Of a DNA stretch of 64,000 nt, positions 59,165 through 64,000 are shown piece by piece; position 1 is the first letter of the stretch; every line of letters starts with the position of its first letter. This stretch comes from Cellvibrionaceae bacterium. GTDB lineage: Bacteria; Pseudomonadota; Gammaproteobacteria; Pseudomonadales; Cellvibrionaceae. The translations under genes were made by a program, and so were the position numbers. The stretch is from assembly GCA_021151695.1 (NCBI GenBank), contig JAGKWU010000009.1, positions 243,042 to 307,041 of the forward strand, given 5' to 3'. Under the pieces are notes generated by a model. It was not told the DNA's origin. It made no database searches and saw only the letters and a program-made list of their open reading frames with translations.

Positions 59165-59815
59165 TTAGCTTAAGTCCACCCCATAGGTGGCTCTGTAAGC
59201 TTTGATTTTTTCTACCATATCCTGCTGGCCACTTTGTCCTTCAAGATAATGGATTATATGGTTTAAGTTGATAATACTCACCACAGGGATACCGAAGGCT
59301 TGCTCCACTTCCTGAATTGCTGACAATTCACCCTGACCTTTCTCCTGGCGGTTGAGACCTATCAACACCGCTGCCGGTTTGGCACCAGCAGCTTGAATAA
59401 TAGACATAACTTCACGCACAGCGGTTCCGGCGGTAATCACGTCGTCCACAATCAGCACCCGACCTTGTAAGGGAGCGCCTACCAGAGTGCCACCTTCGCC
59501 GTGGTCCTTGGCCTCTTTGCGGTTATAGCAGTAGGGCAAATCCTGCTGAAAATGGTCAGACAGTGCGATTGCCGTAGTAGCCGCTAAAGGTATGCCTTTA
59601 TAGGCCGGCCCGAAGACTATATCGAAATCAACATTGGCTGCCTTTATAGCGGCAGCGTAGTAGCGACCCAGCTCGGCCAGGGCGCTGCCAGTCTGGAAAC
59701 GACCGGCGTTAAAGAAGTAGGGGCTGGTACGGCCGGACTTGAGCGTGAACTCACCAAAGCATAAGGCTTGGTGTTTGATCGCCAGCTGAATAAAGTCGTG
59801 CTGGTACTTTTGCAT
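59165..59815 (-). CDS. pyrE: Orotate phosphoribosyltransferase
   Basis: 216 residues. The PRPP-binding motif VLIVDDVITAGTAVRE, the FTLKSGRTSPYFFNAG entry and the YCYNRKEAKDHGEGG loop are complete. It makes OMP in pyrimidine synthesis. It is divergent from crc, as in Pseudomonas. Confidence 0.97.
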   Translation of the reverse strand: MQKYQHDFIQLAIKHQALCFGEFTLKSGRTSPYFFNAGRFQTGSALAELGRYYAAAIKAANVDFDIVFGPAYKGIPLAATTAIALSDHFQQDLPYCYNRKEAKDHGEGGTLVGAPLQGRVLIVDDVITAGTAVREVMSIIQAAGAKPAAVLIGLNRQEKGQGELSAIQEVEQAFGIPVVSIINLNHIIHYLEGQSGQQDMVEKIKAYRATYGVDLS

Positions 59816-60027
59816 GCAGAAATCTCGTTTATGGACTAAGTTATTAAGGAAATAAGAATAAAGATTTTATGGGCTGGGGCATTGAACTCAATTGTCATTT
59901 GGTTATCTAGAAGTTTTCCTTCTTACAATTTCCCGTAAATCAACAAAAATTGTAACAAAACGAAACGCAGGTAACACATTTTGAGAAACCTTGGGTATCA
60001 TACACAGTCCGTAATAAAGGGGCTAAT

Positions 60028-60804
60028 ATGAGAGTTATCAGTCTTAGCGTCGACGGGATTTTTCAGTCGGCGCAGCGCGGTCTTTTTGACTGGCTGGCAA
60101 ATCAGGATGCAGATATCATTTGTTTGCAGGATTTACGCGCACTAGAGCGCGAAATGGAGAAGCCCGAGTTTCAGCTCGATGGTTACTTTGCCTATTTCTT
60201 TGACTCTGGTACCAAACACTACAATGGTGTTGCCATTTATACCCGCTACCAGCCCAAAGCCCTGATTTACGGGCTCGGCTTTGCTTCTGGTGTGGATATG
60301 GAAGGCCGTTACCTCCAAGTGGATTACGAGCACCTGAGTGTTGGTTCGCTGCTTGCCCCTAGCGCAACCTCAGAGCTCGAATCCCAGGAAGTCAAAATCA
60401 AGTTCTTTGACGATTTCCAGGCCCACCTCGACAAAATCACCCGCAAACGTCGCGAATACATCTTCTGCGGCAACTGGTCTATGGCCCATACTCCACGCGA
60501 TGTCAGCAACTCTGCCGACAACCAGCACAATTCCGGCTTCTTGCCCCATGAGCGCCAGTGGTTGAGTCAGTTGTACAATCAATTGGGTTATGTGGACGCC
60601 TTTCGCCGTGTCAATAAAGACAGTGACGAGTACAGCTGGTGGCCTGCAGGTGCCAAGGGTACAGGTGATGGCTGGCGCACTGACTTCCAAGTGGTGTCCA
60701 ACAGCATTGGTCCCAAAGTGGAGTACGCCACCATCTACAAAACCCAACAGTTTTCCAGCCATATGCCGGTGATTATTGATTACGATATAGAGCTGGCTCC
60801 GTAA
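60028..60804 (+). CDS. crc: Catabolite repression control protein Crc (ExoIII-like fold)
   Basis: 258 residues. It opens MRVISLSVDGIFQSAQRGLFDWL and has IICLQDLRA, RKRREYIFCG and YSWWP blocks as in Pseudomonas Crc. Nuclease residues are lost: the ExoIII GDxN is GNWS here and the final DH is SH (SSHMPVIIDY). This fits Crc, which works with Hfq in translational catabolite repression, rather than an exonuclease. Its position between pyrE and rph is the same as in Pseudomonas. Confidence 0.85.
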   Translation: MRVISLSVDGIFQSAQRGLFDWLANQDADIICLQDLRALEREMEKPEFQLDGYFAYFFDSGTKHYNGVAIYTRYQPKALIYGLGFASGVDMEGRYLQVDYEHLSVGSLLAPSATSELESQEVKIKFFDDFQAHLDKITRKRREYIFCGNWSMAHTPRDVSNSADNQHNSGFLPHERQWLSQLYNQLGYVDAFRRVNKDSDEYSWWPAGAKGTGDGWRTDFQVVSNSIGPKVEYATIYKTQQFSSHMPVIIDYDIELAP

Positions 60805-60816
60805 CGGAAGTAAGCA

Positions 60817-60849
60817 TAAAAAACCCACCAACCGGCGGGTTTTTTTATG
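60817..60849 (+). terminator. Rho-independent terminator after crc
   Basis: ACCCACC-AACC-GGCGGGT with one mismatch, flanked by six A and seven T, shortly after the crc stop. Confidence 0.85.
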
Positions 60850-60901
60850 TCTTTTATTTAATGATCAGCGGAAATGTTCAAACTACTGGTTTATGTGGAA
60901 G

Positions 60902-60929
60902 GTTAGCTGTTAGCTGTTAGCTGTTAGCT
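60902..60929. repeat. Heptamer tandem repeat (GTTAGCT)x4
   Basis: Four exact copies of GTTAGCT in a row between the crc terminator and the end of rph. Seven-base units in non-coding DNA can vary in number by slippage. Confidence 0.9.
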
Positions 60930-60943
60930 TTTGGCGGAATAAA

Positions 60944-61666
60944 TTAGCCCAACGCCAACGCCGCTTTTTGCAAGCCGTGCAATTCCGCAATCCCCTGTTT
61001 GGCCAGTTTCAGCATGGCTGCGAACTCTTCTTCAGTGAAAGGCTCAGCTTCGGCGGTGCCTTGTATCTCGATAATCCCGCCGTCATCGCCCATTACTACG
61101 TTCATATCCGTATCGGCGGAAGAGTCTTCGGGATAATCCAGATCCAACACAGGCACGCCCTGGTAAATTCCCACGGATACGGAGGCGATTGCGCGTTTGA
61201 GCGGCTCGCCGGTTAACTTGCCCTGGGCTTTGAGATGGGCCACGGCATCTGCCAATGCCACCCAGGCACCGGTGATGGAGGCGGTGCGGGTGCCGCCGTC
61301 AGCCTGAATAACGTCACAATCAATATGTATGGTATTTTCGCCCAATAGGCTCAAATCAATGGCTGCGCGTAAGGAGCGGCCGATGAGACGCTGGATTTCC
61401 ACTGTGCGCCCCTGCTGTTTGCCGCGCGCTGCCTCGCGATCCATGCGGGTACCGGTGGAGCGTGGCAGCATGCCGTACTCGGCGGTCAACCAGCCCTGGC
61501 CCTGGCCGCGCAGAAAGCCGGGAACGCTATTCACCACGCTGGCGGTACAGATGACCTTGGTATCACCAAACTCCACCAACACCGAACCTTCGGCGTGTTT
61601 GGTGTAGCGGCGGGTGATGCGAATATCGCGAAGCTGGCTGGGGTTGCGACCACTGGGGCGTTGCAT
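60944..61666 (-). CDS. rph: Ribonuclease PH
   Basis: 240 residues from the ATG of MQRPSGRNPSQLRDI with AAGGA upstream; the longer frame adds 17 unlikely residues. RRYTKHAEGSVLVEFGDTKVICTASV, DREAARGKQQGRTVEIQRLIGRSLRA and DCDVIQADGGTRTASITGA are family blocks. It is a phosphorolytic 3' exonuclease for tRNA and RNA decay. It is divergent from the yicC-family gene. Confidence 0.96.
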   Translation of the reverse strand: MQRPSGRNPSQLRDIRITRRYTKHAEGSVLVEFGDTKVICTASVVNSVPGFLRGQGQGWLTAEYGMLPRSTGTRMDREAARGKQQGRTVEIQRLIGRSLRAAIDLSLLGENTIHIDCDVIQADGGTRTASITGAWVALADAVAHLKAQGKLTGEPLKRAIASVSVGIYQGVPVLDLDYPEDSSADTDMNVVMGDDGGIIEIQGTAEAEPFTEEEFAAMLKLAKQGIAELHGLQKAALALG

Positions 61667-61823
61667 AGAGAAATCCTTACTGCAGTAAATAGAGAAACGG
61701 GAAGGCTGTGTTACCATCCACCCACGATTTTAATGTGCGCTGTGAAAATGCAGCCGAACTCTACCAGTTCCGGCCTTGGCAAGTCATCACAGATCGCCCC
61801 GCCATTCAGATTAAGGACCAACT

Positions 61824-62693
61824 ATGCCACGCAGTATGACCGGATTTGCCCGCCGCGAAGCGAAACTCCCTTGGGGCACCGCCGTTTGGGAGATTCGCAG
61901 TGTTAATCACCGCTACCTGGAACCCAGCTTCCGCCTGCCAGAAGATTTCCGCGAGATAGAACCCAGCCTACGTGAAGCCATGCGCAAAAACCTGCAACGC
62001 GGCAAAGTGGAAGCCAGCCTGAGTATCCAATGGGAAATGGGTGGCGAAGCCGAGATGGGTGTGAATATGGACAAGGTTGGCCAATTGGCCCGCGCCGCCC
62101 AGCAGATCAACTCCCTGATTGGCAATGGCGCTGCTCCCGTCAGTGCACTGGATATTTTGCGTTGGCCGGGAGTGATCCAGAAGCAAGAGCTGGATCGCGA
62201 AGCCCTGCAAGCCGACGTACTCAAATTATTTGATTTGGCGCTGGAAGGTTTGATCGAGCACCGCAGTCGCGAAGGCGCTGAGCTTGAGCAATTAATCCTG
62301 CAGCGCCTGGACGGCGTCTCAGCCCAAGTAGTTAAAGTGCGCGCGCGCATGCCGGAAATCCTCTCGGCCCAGCGCGATAAACTGCAAACCAAACTCGCCA
62401 ATTTGCAAATCGAACTCGACCCCGAACGCCTTGAGCAGGAAATCGTTTTGCTCGCGCAAAAGGCCGATGTGGACGAGGAACTTGATCGTCTGGATACTCA
62501 TGTGCTCGAAGTCAAGCGCAGCCTCAAACAAACCGATTCCCTCGGTCGCCGCCTGGATTTCTTAATGCAGGAGCTCAACCGTGAGGCCAATACGCTTTCA
62601 TCCAAAAGTATTGTCAGTGATACCACCCAGGCGGCGGTAGAGTTGAAAGTGTTGATCGAGCAAATGCGCGAGCAAGTGCAAAATATCGAATAA
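61824..62693 (+). CDS. yicC: YicC/YloC-family endoribonuclease
   Basis: 289 residues. It opens RSMTGFARREAKLPWGTAVWEIRSVNHRYLE and ends with the conserved GRRLDFLMQELNREANTLSSKSIVSDTTQAAVELKVLIEQMREQVQNIE. AAGGA precedes the ATG. The family is reported to include RNA-cleaving enzymes. In relatives gmk follows; here it does not. Confidence 0.94.
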   Translation: MPRSMTGFARREAKLPWGTAVWEIRSVNHRYLEPSFRLPEDFREIEPSLREAMRKNLQRGKVEASLSIQWEMGGEAEMGVNMDKVGQLARAAQQINSLIGNGAAPVSALDILRWPGVIQKQELDREALQADVLKLFDLALEGLIEHRSREGAELEQLILQRLDGVSAQVVKVRARMPEILSAQRDKLQTKLANLQIELDPERLEQEIVLLAQKADVDEELDRLDTHVLEVKRSLKQTDSLGRRLDFLMQELNREANTLSSKSIVSDTTQAAVELKVLIEQMREQVQNIE

Positions 62694-63391
62694 TTTTTTA
62701 CTGATGATTTTTTCGGGCTCCCTGTCGGAGCCCGAAGAGTTACAAGCCCTTTCCGTTTTTCCCGCCTTTATTTTAGTTTTCTGTGTTTAATCGCCTATTG
62801 CTTTCGTTGGCTATTGGAAGATGAATTCTGGTCCCGCTACGTTTGTAAAAATTTGTACCTTTGTGATTTCGTTCGCAGAGTGATATAAAAAATTTATCTC
62901 CTGCATAGCTATGCAAACGCACAGAAAATCCGATAAAAATTGTTACCGTTATTCCACTTATCCCTCTGAATACGTATGTAATTTTTGAATACGTATGCAT
63001 TGCCTGTAAAGGTTTGACACCCCAATCGGCTTTCGCGTAAAAAGGCGCAACAGCAAATCGCCGCTATGGATTTTGTAGTCTAGTTAAATCAGGGAGCTAA
63101 AAATTCAGGGTAAAGAATCAAGGATTGAATCTGCGTTTTGCTGAACTCATGAAGATTGTTTACCAATTAATTAAAAAAATTCATTACTGCCACCGCCTTT
63201 TGGTTTTGCATTGTCATTGCCAAGGGAATTTTTAAAAAGGCAGATTCTACACAGCGAAAAAATCACTCTTTATTTTTCAGGCTAATGACGTCCCGTCACT
63301 GGCATAGGCTTGCTATTGCCTGAAATAAATCAAAACCGGAAAAAATAAAATCATTGGGCGCATGGATGCAGTATCGAAGAAGGCGCTTGTG
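62694..63391. other. AT-rich region between yicC and the NRPS gene
   Basis: About 700 bases with no convincing gene. A perfect 10-base hairpin TTCGGGCTCC/GGAGCCCGAA (62712-62736) just after yicC may end its transcript, although no T-run follows. TGCATAGCTATGCA (62902-62915) is a perfect palindrome. TGAATACGTATG occurs twice (62967-62978, 62986-62997). The rest is AT-rich and may contain the NRPS promoter. Confidence 0.6.
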
Positions 63392-64000
63392 ATGGTTACG
63401 CAGATTTTACATAGGGCAGCAAAAGACGGCGTTCACCTTTATCTGAAGGAGGGCCGGCTTGCATTTAAAGCGCGCGCTCAAGCCATGAGCGACGACTTAA
63501 AAGCATTAATCACTCAGCACAAGGTTGAAATTGTGCAGTTTCTTGCTGCGCAACAGCCAGCGTTTGTGTCTGATGTGGCGATCACCCCCGCTGCTCGTGA
63601 TTCACATAAACTTCCTTTGTCGTTCTCGCAGCAGCGCCTGTGGCTACTCGACCAGATCGAAGGTGGCAGCAGCCATTACCATATCGCCAATGCATTAAAG
63701 CTTTCCGGTGAATTGGATATAGCGCGATTGGAGCGCGCTTTCGTTGCCATTCTCCAGCGTCACCAAAGCTTGCGTACCTGCGTTGCCGCCGATGAACGCG
63801 GTGAGCCTTATCAACTGATCCAATCAGCGGATAAGTTTTCGCTTTCAATTGCCGATATTTCGCCGCTGGATTCCGATCAGCTGGATTTGGCTTGCGAACA
63901 ATTGCTGCAACAAACCGCCAGCGAATCATTCGATTTAAGCGCTGACTTAATGCTGCGCGCGCAGTTGATCAAGCTTTCGGCTAACGAACATATTCTTGCC
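63392..64000 (+). CDS. Nonribosomal peptide synthetase, N-terminal part (TubC-type docking plus condensation domain)
   Basis: An open frame of 203 codons runs past the window end. The ATG has AAGG eight bases upstream; another ATG ten codons earlier lacks a ribosome site. Residues 1-50 (ILHRAAKDGVHLYLKEGRLAFKA ... DDLKALITQHKVEIVQFL) match the TubC N-terminal docking domain, which joins NRPS or PKS subunits. From about residue 73, LPLSFSQQRLWLLDQ is core motif C1 of a condensation domain. ALKLSGELDIARLERAFVAILQRHQSLRT is the following conserved region. The HHxxxDG active site lies beyond the edge. The product is unknown. Confidence 0.88.
   Translation, partial: MVTQILHRAAKDGVHLYLKEGRLAFKARAQAMSDDLKALITQHKVEIVQFLAAQQPAFVSDVAITPAARDSHKLPLSFSQQRLWLLDQIEGGSSHYHIANALKLSGELDIARLERAFVAILQRHQSLRTCVAADERGEPYQLIQSADKFSLSIADISPLDSDQLDLACEQLLQQTASESFDLSADLMLRAQLIKLSANEHILA

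Noticed and set aside
60028..60804. Exodeoxyribonuclease III (xthA)
   Set aside because: Catalytic Asp/Asn and the Asp before the final His are replaced, while Crc-specific blocks and synteny match.
62712..62736. Intrinsic terminator after yicC
   Set aside because: The 10-base hairpin is perfect, but no T-run follows it on either strand; described only as a hairpin.
62773..63000. 75-codon minus-strand frame in the AT-rich region before the NRPS
   Set aside because: Low-complexity composition, no ribosome site, and it covers the palindromic repeats.

Overview
The window looks like chromosomal DNA of a Cellvibrio-type gammaproteobacterium (family Cellvibrionaceae). The reasons are a long stretch of pseudomonad-like housekeeping order (rpmG-rpmB, radC, coaBC, algC, argB, slmA, pyrE, crc, rph, yicC; rsmD/ftsY-ftsE-ftsX-rpoH; tkt...pgk; metK-ahcY-metF), a Crc-type protein, and features of plant-polysaccharide degraders: polyserine linkers, tandem CBM6 modules, a GH43 lipoprotein, a GH2-like lipoprotein and a tryptophan-halogenase-like flavoprotein. 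The genus call is an inference from these features.

Layout. 0-13 kb is accessory: a tandem pair of OprP-type porins (the first cut by the window edge), a secreted alpha/beta hydrolase, chrB-chrA chromate resistance, a membrane HEFGH protein with a zinc ribbon, alkB, a periplasmic binding protein, and a tightly overlapping minus-strand operon (RlaP-type nucleotidyltransferase, saccharopine-dehydrogenase-like reductase, DUF2269, DoxX-like). A PEP-CTERM protein, a Nudix hydrolase, a repeat-flanked membrane protein and vapBC follow. 13-17 kb holds pgk, a discoidin-like lipoprotein and tkt on the minus strand. 17.6-23.2 kb is an S-adenosylmethionine cycle locus: an ArsR-methyltransferase regulator of SahR type with a perfect 24-bp palindrome over its promoter, a structured leader, metK, ahcY, an unassigned methyltransferase and metF.

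23-28 kb carries a GH2-like lipoprotein, an SDR, coaD and an unusual protein joining an MshEN-like (potential c-di-GMP) N-terminus to exported CBM6 modules. 28-35 kb is core: rsmD, ftsYEX, rpoH, a DUF423 protein, trmB and an OmpA-family protein. 35-45 kb has the divergent GH43 / halogenase pair, recQ and a 1,232-residue propeller hybrid sensor kinase. 44.5-46 kb is a small cluster of two XRE regulators and two unknown small proteins. 46-49.6 kb has the alkA-like/ada pair, mutM and a second PEP-CTERM gene behind a perfect CRP-type site.

49.6-62.7 kb is the conserved core block, here without the dut gene that normally follows coaBC. After yicC the expected gmk is missing. About 700 AT-rich bases lead into the start of a nonribosomal peptide synthetase (TubC-type docking domain plus condensation domain) that runs off the right edge.

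No tRNA, rRNA, CRISPR array or intact insertion sequence was recognised. All family calls come from reading motifs by eye; none was checked against a database.
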